Positions 10,855-21,600 of a DNA stretch of 64,000 nt are shown one piece after another; position 1 is the stretch's first letter; every line of letters starts with the position of its first letter. Under the pieces are notes generated by a model. It was not told where the DNA came from, did no database searches, and worked only from the letters and a program-made list of their open reading frames with translations. Source of the stretch: Gambelia wislizenii (Eukaryota > Chordata > Lepidosauria > Squamata > Crotaphytidae). Position numbers and translations under genes: made by a program. The DNA lies in contig JAUMIR010000001.1 in the NCBI GenBank assembly GCA_030847615.1, positions 265,607,187 to 265,671,186 on the forward strand. Direction: 5' to 3'.

Positions 10855-10956
10855 AGATGTTGGACCACAGATTCCATCAGCCCCTAGCTAGTATAGCCAG
10901 TAGTGAAGAATGGTGGGAGTTGCAGTCCAAGAACATATGGAGGGCTGCCCTGTGCT
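10855..10956 (+). mobile_element. Short palindromic MITE, TTGGACTACA family
   Basis: TGTTGGACCACAGATTCCAT, then GTATAGCCAGTAGTGAAG and ATGGTGGGAGTTGCAGTCCA, ending in ACATATGGAGGGCTGC. The two ends are imperfect inverted repeats. Related pieces occur near 11430-11510, 12735-12840, 15385-15450, 18035-18110, 30000-30115, 30640-30760, 37985-38070, 39835-39910, 43495-43565 and 48655-48740, making this the most frequent small repeat of the window. Confidence 0.6.
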
Positions 10957-11002
10957 ACCTCTGCTCTACATTAACTGTCTTCTACCAGACTCTTTATGTT
11001 GT

Positions 11003-11429
11003 TGTCAGGATGGGTCCCAGATGTGATCTTTTCCTGCCAAGTTCAGTTTTGCTGTTTAGCCTTGTAGGTAACTTGTGTTTGCATTTCTTTGTGCTTGTTA
11101 ATGAGTGTGTAGCCTAACTGTTGAAGGGAGTATATGGTTGATGTCGGGAAGGGTTTGATAAGCACTGCAGCTGGGTCTCAACTCTAAGAAAAAGAGGCTG
11201 AATGCTGGTACTGTGAGAAAAGAGAAGGGGGTGATGGGTGACCAATGGTTGCGTAGCCTGCCAGACTGAGCAGATTGAAATATGCTTTTAATATACTATT
11301 TGCTAGTTAAGTTTAATTCTGAGCAGTGAGCCTGCATGGTTCACTTTCTGGATTACTGTGCCAAAAATGTTTTCTGTTGTGAACTCTGAAGCTGTTGGTC
11401 ACTAAGTCTGGGAATGCCAGGACATGACA
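11003..11429 (+). mobile_element. Solo LTR 1 (endogenous retrovirus type), 5-bp TSD GTTGT
   Basis: Begins TGTCAGGATGGGTCCC and ends AGGACATGACA, with the short inverted TGTCA/TGACA termini of retroviral LTRs. The five bases before it (10998-11002) and after it (11430-11434) are both GTTGT. Its length of 427 bp fits an LTR. No internal retroviral genes are adjacent, so it is the product of LTR-LTR recombination. A clear TATA box was not seen, and strand is tentative. Confidence 0.75.
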
Positions 11430-11514
11430 GTTGTTAGACTACAGTTCCCATTAGCCCCAATCAGCATGCCAAGTTGTAAGGTATACTGGGAGCCCAAACA
11501 TTTGCTTTGTATGA

Positions 11515-12185
11515 TCAGTATGTACTGTATATGTGGAGGTGGGTGCAACCTAAAGTATGCCATCAGCTATTCTTACTCTACCACTAATATATTCTACCAC
11601 TAAATCTTAGAACTGGAGACAGATGGTGCATCTATTTCTAATACAAATTAACCTTGGATCTTGGCATGGATTTGAGAAGGAGGGGCCCCAGCCCAAAAAG
11701 ATCTGAAAAAATTAGACCTCTGAGACTCCTTTATGTAGTTGAGCCTACACAGGAATTATCAAATTAGAAGTGTACTAAATGACTAAGCATGAGGAAATAT
11801 TGACAATGATTGTTGTTGAGCCCTCCAAGGAATAATAAAGGTTGCCTGCCATCTATCCTGTGCATATTTACTTACTTGGGAGCAAGCAACCTGGAACACA
11901 TACAGGGCACTTCTATGTACACGTCCTACTTATAGATATCGTCATATCTAAGGATGCTTGAATGATAATGGCTGGGAAGAGTAAGTTGCCCTCCTGCTGC
12001 AAGTAGGCAAAATTAATAACACTGTTTGCTAGTGTTGAGCCCCCTCACCATAAAAACAGTTCCAGGGTCCCTGAATGTTGCCTTTCTTTAGGAAAGATCT
12101 CTGTGAGGCCTATCTAAGTACAACTAAACTCACCTCCGTTTCTCAGGTCCTAATCCTCCCCTCCAGAGATTCTGCCAAAGGGCCT
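11515..12185. other. Unassigned non-coding sequence
   Basis: No gene or repeat was recognised. The stretch ends at a short CR1-like tail. Confidence 0.4.
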
Positions 12186-12240
12186 TTATAGAATCATAGA
12201 ATCATAGAATTGTATAGTTGGAAGAGACCACGAGATTTGA
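12186..12240 (-). mobile_element. CR1 3'-tail fragment
   Basis: ATAGAATCATAGAATCATAG followed by TTGGAAGAGACCACGAG is the reverse complement of the CR1 terminus seen intact at 36255-36305 (CTCTTCCAACTC...ATTCTATGATTCTATG). Only about 50 bases remain. Confidence 0.75.
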
Positions 12241-12472
12241 TAAAAGAGGCCTCAGTTTACATTGCTGTGTGCTGAGACACTTCTTTGCCTATGGAGATAA
12301 CCTGGCATCTCATCGGGAATATGCTGGCATAAGTGGCATGCTGGCATGGCATCACCATACGTACTGAGACTTGGAAACCATCCTGAAAATGATAAACATC
12401 TCCAGGTTCCTCAGTGTAAAACTTAGGCAATTTCTGAGCAAAGGGTAAAATAAATAATCCCTGCAGATGGAG

Positions 12473-12708
12473 AGAGCAAGAGTGATATAGTGGTTTGAGT
12501 GTTGGGCTAGGACTTTGGGAGGCCAAAGTTTGGATATCTAGTCTGCCAAAGAAACCCACTTGGTGACTTTGGGCAAGTCACACACATTCAGGCTTACAGG
12601 AAGGCAATGACAAACCTCATCTGAATAAATCTTGCCAAGAAAACTCTGTAATAGGGTTACCATAAATTGGAATCAGCTTAAAGGCATGTAACAACAACAA
12701 CAAATCAG
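12473..12708 (+). mobile_element. tRNA-Sauria-type SINE
   Basis: The head GATATAGTGGTTTGAGTGTT and the middle AAACCCACTTGGTGACTTTG, then CTTGCCAAGAAAACTCTGTA and ATAAATTGGAATCAGCTTAA, end in an (AAC)n tail at about 12691-12705. All modules are in the expected order. It is moderately diverged, with the B-box mutated. Confidence 0.8.
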
Positions 12709-12844
12709 GGCTGGACAACATACCCCCCCCCATGCTGTTGGACTGCACAGCCTGTGATCCTTCACTATTGACTATGCTGGCTAAGGCATCTGATGGGAGC
12801 TGAAGTCTGGCAACATCTGGAAGGCTACATGTTGACCACCTCTG

Positions 12845-13240
12845 CTGTATATATTAGAATTTATTTAATATGACTAAGAAGGCAGCCTCATTTGATTGTC
12901 CTTTTTTTTTTCATGTGAGTGAATGGGTCTGGCGCTCTGAATGTTTATCCAGTCTCTCTGACCCTATAACCTATACTGACTTTTCCTTCCTCACTGATAC
13001 ATGTCAGTCTCAATTAATTCATTTAGAAAATGATACAGAACAGAATAGCCAGAGTTTTAATGTGAGATAATGCACTTGTCCATCCAGGACTCGCCAAAGT
13101 TAAATAACATTGCACCAGACTTAATTTCCTGCTTCTGGCTCCTAATTTCTCATATCTGGACAAGCTTTTCAAAACATGGCCTGAGGGTTGTTTACAAGTC
13201 TTTGCTTTCAGGCCTAGCTTTCAGCTTGCACTCCAGTACA
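12845..13240. other. Unassigned non-coding sequence
   Basis: No recognisable gene or repeat; short random frames only. Confidence 0.4.
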
Positions 13241-13244
13241 TCCT

Positions 13245-13600
13245 TGCCTGGGAAGTAAGTCCCACTAAAATCAGGGGAATTTACATCTGAGTACAGACAT
13301 GCACAGGACTTCATTTTGTATACCCCAACCTACTTGCAAGGCTCAACAGCATTGCAACTAATAGATCCTTCAGGGTCCTCAAGAGTAAGTCTGCTTAATG
13401 ACTAAAGGTGTGTGTGTAATCCTACACCTACTTACCAGAAAATAAGTTCCATTGAACATAGAGAGGCTTCCTTCTGAGTGGACAGGTAAAGGATTGCACA
13501 GTGAGTTTGCAATCCTATGTACCTGTTGCTGGGATTAAGCTCACAGAACACAGTGGGACTAACCTCTGAATAAACATGGATGGACAAGGACTACATTTTT
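13245..13600. repeat. Cluster of three short interspersed repeats (AAGTCCCA family)
   Basis: Three related pieces, at about 13245-13315 (GGGAAGTAAGTCCCACTAAA), 13415-13500 (AAAATAAGTTCCATTGAACA, ending in GGATTGCACA) and 13508-13600 (GCAATCCTATGTACCTG, then CAGTGGGACTAACCTCTGAA). Others are at 38080-38150 and about 19655-19690. The palindromic layout AATCCTAT...ATAGGATT suggests old MITEs. The family name is unknown to me. Confidence 0.5.
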
Positions 13601-14327
13601 AGACAGTAGTCGAATACATTTTGAGTTTGAAGTCACTTTGGAGTAAATGTGCCTATGAACTTACAGTGGAGTGGGCAACCACGGAGGATCCAGGGTGACC
13701 CCTGGGGTGTAGTTATAGGGAGGGGAGATGAGGGCATTGATTCTACCCCCACTGCAAATGAAATTTTCCTCCAGACCCTAAACTTCTAGCATTGCAGCAA
13801 GTGAGACACTAAAAATCTTTCACACCTGGAGCTCTTTTCTTTGTTGTGTATGATCCCCTTGGTAACATTGCCTGCCTTTCTTTGAGTGCCTAAACTGTAT
13901 TCCTAATTGCTTAATGGAAGTTTTAAGTTACTGCAGTGCTACAAATTTGGGGACTGAAGGAAAACGTTATTTGGGGACAGGATTCTTGTTTAAGGGGGTA
14001 AAGCCTATGACACCCCCACCCACCCCCCGTGGCTACACACTGGCCCTCTCCTACCCCATTTTCCATCCTCCTAGACCCCTGCAGGTTGCAGCTGCCCAGG
14101 TTTTAAAAACTCAAAGTGGCTACTTAGGGTCTTTAAAAGGAGCAGGAGCCCCTCCCACACAAAAAACCAGGATGTAAATGGAAAATCATACCCTTTGGAG
14201 GTGTGATTTTTCATTTTTAACCTCCCTCTTTCTTAGATATGGGGGTCAAGGGGTCTCACAGAAGCCCTTTAAGGGTCACATGAAGCCTCCATAATTCCCA
14301 CCCATGTCTTGTGAGTAAGAGGATATT
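13601..14327. other. Unassigned non-coding sequence
   Basis: C-rich interval (about 14000-14100) without a recognised element. The frame at 13914-14177 has low complexity and no family resemblance. Confidence 0.4.
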
Positions 14328-14332
14328 AATTT

Positions 14333-14850
14333 TGTCAGGAAATGACATGGATGTGACCACAAGATGGAGCTGTAAGCTTAGTAATGAAAGTAGGTAAGCT
14401 CCAGTGGCAGGTGTGTGTGTGAGTTAGCACTTGAGAGTATGCACACTTGAGATGCCTGATGTAACAGGCATTGTTTAACTGCCTATAAAAGGGAGATGGG
14501 AATTATCTCCAGTGTAGGTTTGTTGTGGATGGTGGTTGGTGAAGCAGTTTGTTGGTTTGAGAGAGATTTATGAGTATTAGAGACAGCTGTCCTATACTCT
14601 GTATATATATTGCAAATATATTGCAAACAAAGATTAAAGCCCTCAAGTTGAGTGAAGGCTGGCCTTGTTGCTGTCTTTATTTGGCAAGCCAGAACTCAAG
14701 GCAGTGTGCTGGGGTGAAGAAATTTTTCCTTCTCAGCCTGAAGTGTTTTGCAGAAGTCTCTCCAGAAACCTTCTCCTTGGCGTCCTGTCGACGTGGAACA
14801 ACTCTGCAGGTGGTCATGGTGGACACAGTGCATCTTTCTACACCCCAACA
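14333..14850 (+). mobile_element. Solo LTR 2 (endogenous retrovirus type), 5-bp TSD AATTT
   Basis: Starts TGTCAGGAAATGACATGG and ends CTACACCCCAACA. It is flanked by AATTT on both sides (14328-14332 and 14851-14855). A TATA box lies in CTGCCTATAAAAGGGAG (about 14480) and a polyadenylation-type ATTAAA near 14633, in the order U3-R-U5 expects, so the plus strand is the transcribed one. Length 518 bp. No gag/pol/env is adjacent. The start TGTCAGGA is shared with the LTRs at 11003 and 37357. Confidence 0.8.
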
Positions 14851-14984
14851 AATTTATATGTGTAGATGCTGATTTAGAAATAACCACTATAACTGAAATA
14901 GAAATACAATGCATAATTCACCACAGGGCATGGAAGAATGAGATGAGATAACTTGTTTTCTTGCTTGATCTGCTTTTTCAGGTG

Positions 14985-15156
14985 CTCACACATGATGACC
15001 AACTTCAAAGTCCTTGGTCTTCTTTCTTCTGGGTCTTCCTCTATAAATGTGATTGGGACTTGTGGGTAGGTCACCCAGGGCATTTCCTGGCTCAGTGGGG
15101 ACTAGAACATGGATACCTCCTAAGTCCCAGTCTAGCACTCTAAGCACTACAGTATT
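14985..15156 (-). mobile_element. Decayed tRNA-derived SINE
   Basis: Minus strand: GTAGTGCTTAGAGTGCTAGA, then CATGTTCTAGTCCCCACTGA and GCCCTGGGTGACCTACCCAC. This is the head and middle of a tRNA-Sauria-like SINE with heavy divergence and a blurred 3' end. Confidence 0.55.
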
Positions 15157-15689
15157 TGTTCTTACTTCTTTTCCAACCAGGATGTGGACTCAGAAGAGTG
15201 CCATGTGCAGAAGCAGAGGGTAGGATCTTTGGAGAATAGATAATTTTCTCTTTCATGCTCCACACCCGAGGTGGGCAACTGGCGGATCTGGGGACCAAGG
15301 TGCTGAATACCTTGAAACATAGTATAATGTAGCACAATACTACACAGGGCACTTGGCTACTCTAAAGCAGGGGTGGGGATCTTGCGGACCTTCAGGCACC
15401 ATCCCTCACTTTTGGGTATGCTGGCTAAAGATGCTGGGAACTGTAGTCCCCCAAAACCACAGAATGTCACAAGAGGCAGTCTAAAGCATCCCTGCATTAT
15501 TTCTGGACACACACAAAGCATTAAGAAAAACGTATGTGATTGTCTGTCAGCAATGCATGTGGGCTCCCCATACCTCATTAGCTTTTCCTTTTCTAGTTTA
15601 ATATTTCCAGGCCTAGGAATCCTGAGATTTCCAGTTTAGGGAAGGGTGTTTACAATTCACACCAAACTACATATATCAGGATTTTACAG

Positions 15690-15755
15690 GATGCAACCAC
15701 AGTAGTTAAAGTGGAATGGTAACACTATAATTGTGTTGTGTGAAAGGCCCCCTGA
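15690..15755. mobile_element. Fragment of the AGATTTTCAGACTACAC MITE family
   Basis: AGTTAAAGTGGAATGGTAAC, then ACTATAATTGTGTTGTGTGA, resembles one terminus of the palindromic elements at 22885-23098 and 46995-47215. Only about one arm is left. Confidence 0.45.
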
Positions 15756-16960
15756 GAAGCAGAAGAGAACATTTGTTGAACCTGCTGTACTTGCTCATTA
15801 GCAGCAAATAGGAGCTCTGTCACCAATATCATTCCTGCCCATGCTCTCTCCCCACAGAGATTCAACATTCCTATATGTGCTCTGGTTAGCCCCTGGAAAT
15901 GACTGAGAAGATGAAAAAACATTACCTATAGTTTGGTATATTATGGGCCCAATGACTAATCCTGTTGATAGTAAACAAAGCACAGGTGACTCACAGTTTA
16001 ACAATTCTATGTAAAAGCAGCAAACTATTATGCACGTATAAATATACATCAAAAACACAATCTTATGAACAAGTGCACACATAAATAATCAACTCTATAA
16101 TCAGTTTGGACAATGAAAGTGTCAACAATGATTATAGGCTCCAAAAACACATTGTAGAAATCTTGTTCATGGATACTTTGGCTGGGATATATTGAATTGT
16201 AGAGATGAAACTTCAGCAGAAGGATTTGCAAAAGTAATGCCCCAGTCTTAGGTGCTATGTAGAAATGAATCCACAAGTAATCCCAGCAGAAGAGCAGTAA
16301 CAGAATATCAATAATTAGCAGCAGTATGGAAGAACCCAGGAATTATTCATTTCATTTCACCAGATAAAGCTTCCTCAGGTGATTACATGCTAAATGACAT
16401 ATAAAATGTAAATCTGCCAGAATCCATGATAATGAAGCCTTACAATCAAAGTAAAATATACTTACATAATGTGAAAGTAAAATACAAACTCCAAACAGCC
16501 TATGCCTTCATTTTGGGGATTTCTCCAAACCTTGCTGTAAACCAGCCATCCTATAACTTAAATACTAGCAATGTTTAATATAAAGCACTTGTGTGAGCAG
16601 AGGCAAGGGCAGAACACAGACCAACTCATTGGAGGTGACATAATCCACCTTACAACCTGAATTAAAGGCAAATACACCATCAAACCCTGGGATTTCTATA
16701 TGAAACAACCATAATCCACAGTTAGTTTGAGGCTAGTTGTGGTTCTTTCATAGTGCTTTTGTGTAATCCTGTTGGTAATCAAGCTCCTAAACTATTTTCC
16801 CAATGAAAACCCCAAAATTATATCATATGTTCACACACTATGCAAGGCAAACCTGGCTTCACATTCTTCTGTTGTTGCCCAAGAAAGACTGGAAGAAAGT
16901 TTTAGATTCAGGCTGGGGACCACAACATCTGGTGGCACTGAGGAGATTATCAGATGCTCT
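15756..16960. other. Unassigned non-coding sequence
   Basis: AT-rich, no exon or known repeat seen. The open frames on the minus strand at 15725-16276 are chance frames without motifs. Confidence 0.4.
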
Positions 16961-16984
16961 AAATATGGCATTATCACGATGCCA

Positions 16985-17350
16985 GGAGATCGCTAAAGGG
17001 CTTTTCTTTCATATGACATCATTCCCCTCATAATGCTCCTATGCAGCTCTCTTTACGCTGGTGCTGCTTTTTATTGACAGGCTAAGCCAATCAATTCAAT
17101 TTCTGTCATGGAATGTCCTGTGAGTGAAAAGGTGCCCATTTCACTGGTATGATCCCAGCGTCAATGGGAGGTCCGTGCCAGAACACTTCCTGGTGAGATT
17201 GGGACATCCAGATAAGTGGCACACTTTTTTGTACCCTCCCTGGGTTTTAAGTGTGTTTAGGTGCTTGGTGTAACCTTTTGGCTTGTATTTTGCTTTTTAT
17301 TTTAGAATTTCCCACACTCTTGTCTTCTTGCGAGAATGGCCGGGATTTCA
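16985..17350 (+). mobile_element. Family E element, copy 1
   Basis: Shares with 19735-20125 the ordered blocks ACATCATTCC/ACATTGTGC, CAATGGGAGGTCCGTGCCAG/CAATGGGTGGTCCCCACCAG, AACACTTC, TTTTAAGTGTG and CTTGTCTTCTTGCGAGAAT/CATGTCTTATCGTGAGAAT. The two are therefore copies of one dispersed element of at least 360 bp. No coding capacity and no clear terminal repeats, so the class is unknown. Confidence 0.5.
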
Positions 17351-17354
17351 TTCC

Positions 17355-18030
17355 AGTAAGTGAATGGAGATCCGTTAGAGCTCCATTCACTCCTGGGCAG
17401 AGCTGTACGTACGAATAAGATAGGTCTGAAACTTTTAGTTACTCTGCTGGGACAGGGACGGGAGAGGGGCAGGAAAGGTTAAAGGAGATTGCAGGATGGA
17501 AACACTTTTTTTGTTCCCAAATCTCCTGAATTCCAAAGTTCCACTATGCTCTGTGGGAAATAGTATGTCCTGAATCTCCCACCATTCAGCTCCCATGGAT
17601 AATCCCAGGTTCAAGTATTGTGAGAGGGAGAAGCTCTCTCCCTATTCTTTTTCTCTACACGTTGCATATTTTTATACATGCCTCTCCTTACTCACTTTCC
17701 CCCCTAAGTTAGCCTTTCCATTCCCTCATGAGTTTATGATCCAATTTGGCTATAACCTAACATAGCTGAATAACTGAAATGGAAGGGGAAAGGATCTTAA
17801 ATTTGAAGTCTGGCGCCTCTGATATGGGAATGATAATGGAGAGTTAACAGCAGTGCTGAACTCTGCTGAAGGGATTGCAATGAGCAAGACGGAAGTTTAG
17901 CTTTCTAAAGAAGCACAAGGTTGCCATCTGGGGCCTTTTGTGGGTATTTTTTGCAAAATAACAGTTACTCTTTTTCTCATTTTTTATTTTTACCAAGAAG
18001 CCATATTTATGTCAGATAACATAATATGGA
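17355..18030. other. Unassigned non-coding sequence
   Basis: No recognised gene or repeat apart from short T-rich runs. Confidence 0.4.
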
Positions 18031-18540
18031 GGGCATAACCTGTTGCCCTCCAGACACTGTCAGACTGCCTCTCCCATGACCTTTGGACATGCTGGCTGGG
18101 ACTGATCAATAAGTCTACAATATTCAAAGAGCTACAGGTTCCCCCTCCTCGGCCTGATCAACATTTTATTTCCAATTCGTGCTCTCAATATGTAGATGCC
18201 ACTATCCTTGGAGTTATCCAAGTTGCTGAACCCTATTCCCAAAACTGGTTCAGCACCTTGAACAGCCCCTTTAAAGCTAAAAACCGGGAGTGAGCTCACC
18301 ATCCCACTGACATGGCAACCACCAGTCGCCCCTGCAGTGCCCCTCCTCCCTTCTGAATGCCAAAATGCTGTGATTAGGAAAGTTTTTTTTTCCCTACAGC
18401 CAAGACAGGTATGAGTCTCATATGTAAGATCTAGCATCCATCATATTTGACTTAAGAGACTGCCGGCTTGATTATAACAATTGCTCCATGTGGGACCACC
18501 CTCAAAGATGACTTGGAAATTGAAACTGTTACAACTAAAA

Positions 18541-18895
18541 TGGGAGTGAGAGGAGGGAGGGGCCCTTGTGAGGCGGGGGTATAGATGTAGATTGAGTGGC
18601 AGGAGTGGATTGTGAGGTGGAGAGGGAATTTGCATGTGGGTGGTGAGTGGCTGAAGGAGTGAGAGGAGGGGCCCTTGTGAGGCTGGGGGTGTAGATGCAG
18701 ATTGAGTGGCAGAAGTGGGTTGCGAGGTGGAGAGGGAATTTACATGTGGGTGGTGAGTGGCTGAGGGAGTGAGAGGAGTGAGGGGCCTTTGTGAGGCTGG
18801 GGTGTAGATGCAGATTGAGTGGCAGGAGTGGGTTGTGAGGTGGAGAGGGAATTTGCATGTGGGTGGTGATTGGCTGAGGGAGTGAGAGGAGGGAG
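18541..18895 (+). repeat. 112-bp minisatellite, three copies and a partial
   Basis: GTGAGAGGAG starts units at 18546, 18659, 18769 and 18882, giving periods of 113, 110 and 113 bases. Each unit contains GAGGGGCCCTTGTGAGG, TGTAGATGCAGATTGAGTGG, GTTGTGAGGTGGAGAGGGAA and GCATGTGGGTGGTGAGTGGC with few differences. The purine/G-rich strand is plus. The open frames on the minus strand (serine/proline/histidine-rich) are repeat artefacts. Confidence 0.9.
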
Positions 18896-19214
18896 GAGAT
18901 TGGTTGGGTATGTTTCCTAAGTGGCCAATCAGCACACTGGAAAAGGAAGCATACCAAAGTGGTTTATATATTTATAGATTATTTTTGGGAGAGGCACCAT
19001 GCCAGTCTTCAGCAGCAACAAAAATTCTTGTGGCACAAAAAGGAGACATACAGTGATCATTATCTTAATGTGGGCCCCGTTTAGGTAACAATGGTTGTTA
19101 GTGCTTTTTGCATTTCACTTCTCTCTGATCCCACAGATTATGATCCTCCATCCACTCAGGAATATATAATGAATAATCTAAGCCAGTACTCCTTGTGGTC
19201 TAAAAAGCTTGTGA

Positions 19215-19243
19215 AGTCGAAGGCTTTCATGGCTGGCATCCAT
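19215..19243 (-). mobile_element. Terminal scrap of Penelope-like family A, inverted
   Basis: GAAGTCGAAGGCTTTCATGG is the reverse complement of the family terminus (compare GATGCCAGCCGTGAAAGCCT at 5717-5740). It directly precedes a plus-strand copy, which gives an inverted terminal arrangement. Confidence 0.45.
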
Positions 19244-19245
19244 AG

Positions 19246-19463
19246 ACACTAATCCCTCTTGCATATCTCCACCCAGAAACTAGCCATTCAAATACACAAA
19301 TTTACATATCCTCTCCAATAGGGACTCACAGTATATAAACTCCACACACACTCCTACCAAACCATTCTCTGAAGATGCCAGCCACAGAAGCAGGCGAAAG
19401 GTCAGAAGTAAACTCTTCCAGAACACGGCCTCACAGCCTGGAAAAAGCCCAAGGAAAATCTAT
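19246..19463 (+). mobile_element. Penelope-like family A, plus-strand copy
   Basis: CATAGACACTAATCCCTCTT, then AACTAGCCATTCAAATACAC, ACTCCACACACACTCCTACC, CATTCTCTGAAGATGCCAGC, GCAGGCGAAAGGTCAG and CAAGGAAAATCT. It is 5'-truncated and collinear with 5518-5716. The second core reads CGAAAGGTC here. Confidence 0.55.
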
Positions 19464-19734
19464 TAAAAGCTTGTGTTAGCCTTTACAGTGCCAAACACCT
19501 TTTGGGTTTGTTTTTATTATTTTGCTGCACTCCACTGGCCTATCACCTTTTGGGACTGTAAAGCAAAGTGGGATAGTGAACACTGTCAATGCTGGTCTTT
19601 TTTTTCTAATTATAACCTCATCCATTCTCTTGGCAAAATGTTAACTACAAAAGCCATGCAGCACAATCCTAAGCATGCTACTTGGAAGTAATTCATACTG
19701 GACTTTATCAGACATGGCAAATACGGTATCATAA

Positions 19735-20125
19735 CAATGCCCAACGAACACAAAAGGGCGCCTATTTTGCACGACATTGTGCTTTCACACTCTGTGATGT
19801 CAATAGGGTGTTGTTTTTTATTTATGGGCCACCAATTGATCAGCCATGGCATTTTTTGCCACATAATTGCAAGTGTCTGAAACCATGCCCCATTCTGCTG
19901 GTGCAATTCCACCATCAATGGGTGGTCCCCACCAGAACACTTCTGGATGAGAATGCAAAAACTGCATATGGCATGCTCTTTTTATGAACCTCCCCGTTTT
20001 GCTGGCAAGTTTTTAAGTGTGCTTCAGTGTTGTGTGTTCGTTTTGTTTTTTAATTTAGCTGTTTTTAGACTTTTAAGCATGCTCATGTCTTATCGTGAGA
20101 ATCTCTGAGATCACGTGCACTCGCC
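19735..20125 (+). mobile_element. Family E element, copy 2
   Basis: Partner of the copy at 16985-17350; this copy is the longer. Shared blocks include GGTGCAATTCCACCATCAAT and CAGAACACTTCTGGATGAGA. The reading frames inside show no transposase motif. Confidence 0.5.
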
Positions 20126-20129
20126 AACA

Positions 20130-21120
20130 CAGAAGTACAGGGCTGCTTTTTCATGTTATTATGGCAATGTTTGATATAAAGGGATATTTTGCTGGCACAC
20201 TTACAGTTTAAAATATGGTGGGGAAAAATGTTTTTAGACGCTCGCCTGATAAAGTTCACTGTTCAACTGGGCTTTTAACTCACCAACATTTCACAGATGA
20301 AAACCAGGACACATGTAGCCAAGCTACATCAGAGAATGGTCAAGAGAGCAAACAGTATTAACAAGGAAGAACAGACAAGCAAGAAAAGGCTGCTGGCATT
20401 TGCTTTTGCCTAAGCCTACTGGGAAGAGCAAGATTCCACCCTCTCCTCTTGCTCTTCCTGAGTTAATTGAATACAAACTACTTTTCCATTTTGAACTCAG
20501 TTTGCAGCAACTGAAGTATGCTGAAGACAAAGAAAAAAGTGGGAGAAGGTGAGAGAAACTGGGACATTTTAAAAGCAGCTGAAAAAGTAAGATGAGAAAG
20601 GATGAATTAGGTCAGTCCCTGCCAAACTGGGACAGCTTGAGGATATGCTTTCACACAGGTTGGTGTACAAAAGACTGCCAATCTGATCTATACTTTTCCT
20701 GAACAAAGTGCACATGAAACGTTATGTAGGTTAACATTTGAAAATCCCCACAAAATCCTATTCATATTCATCCTAGGAGAACATACGTCAGTTGTTACAT
20801 TTATTTAAAATGCATAATTGTCTTGGTTTTTCAAAATCACTGTACAGCAGCTAGAAAATGTAAGAGATTAAAAATAAAAAAAGAAAAGCAGCAATTCTGG
20901 TCTCTAAATTGCTTTACAATGCCTGCCTCATTCATGAGGCTTTCTTTCCTCTTTCAATAGGATACCTTTGCATTTAACAGCTCCATACACCCTCCATTGC
21001 TCTGCCAGGATACAGAAGACCAGATATCGATTTTCTACTGCCCTCCATCACAGTTAAAAGCATTGCTTGTGGGGTGGATGAGGAGGGAATACAGCTCCAC
21101 AACTCCTTTCATTCTTAACC
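20130..21120. other. Unassigned non-coding sequence
   Basis: No exon, RNA or recognised repeat. A-rich run near 20870-20890. Confidence 0.4.
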
Positions 21121-21131
21121 TGTAATGTAAT

Positions 21132-21495
21132 GCAATGGTTCTTAACCTGGGGTCCAGGGACCTCCAGGAGTCTGCGATGTTCTCACAGGGGGTCTGCAAA
21201 AGCTTGAAAGTTGCTTGTCTCATCCCCTCCCTGCAGTGGAGCAGCTGTGTGACAGAAGCCAAGGCCAAGGCTGGCTGGCTTGGCCTGCGCATTGCCATTC
21301 AATCCTCTGAAGCCACAAACTTGCAGGAAGAAACAGGAGAAGTCTTCCTTCCTCCTCCAGTGCCTCTGAGGGAAGATTTAATGGATGGTGCAATTGCATT
21401 GTTGTTGTTGTTTTAAATCTTAAGTCTTGGGGGTCCACAGCAACAAAAGATATTTAAAGGGGGTCCCTGGGAAAGAAACGGTTAAAAACCACTGA
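21132..21495 (+). mobile_element. hAT-type MITE (family F), 8-bp TSD
   Basis: Termini CAATGGTTCTTAACC at the left and GGTTAAAAACCACTG at the right are inverted repeats. The flanks are ATGTAATG and ATGTAATA, matching at 7 of 8 bases, as expected for hAT target duplications. The interior includes GGTCCAGGGACC and GGGGGTCCCTGGGAAAG. A second copy in opposite orientation lies at 25371-25740. No transposase. Confidence 0.75.
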
Positions 21496-21600
21496 TGTAA
21501 TATATTTCTTTGATAAACTGAGGTAGGCAAGTACTACAGCATATGCAAAGGGATTCTGTAGCACCTTTGAGACTGAGAGAAAGATGTTGGACTGAAATCT

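Noticed and set aside
18441..18957. Serine/proline/histidine-rich minus-strand frames of 140-164 codons
   Set aside because: They are translations of the 112-bp minisatellite; the repeat explains their length.
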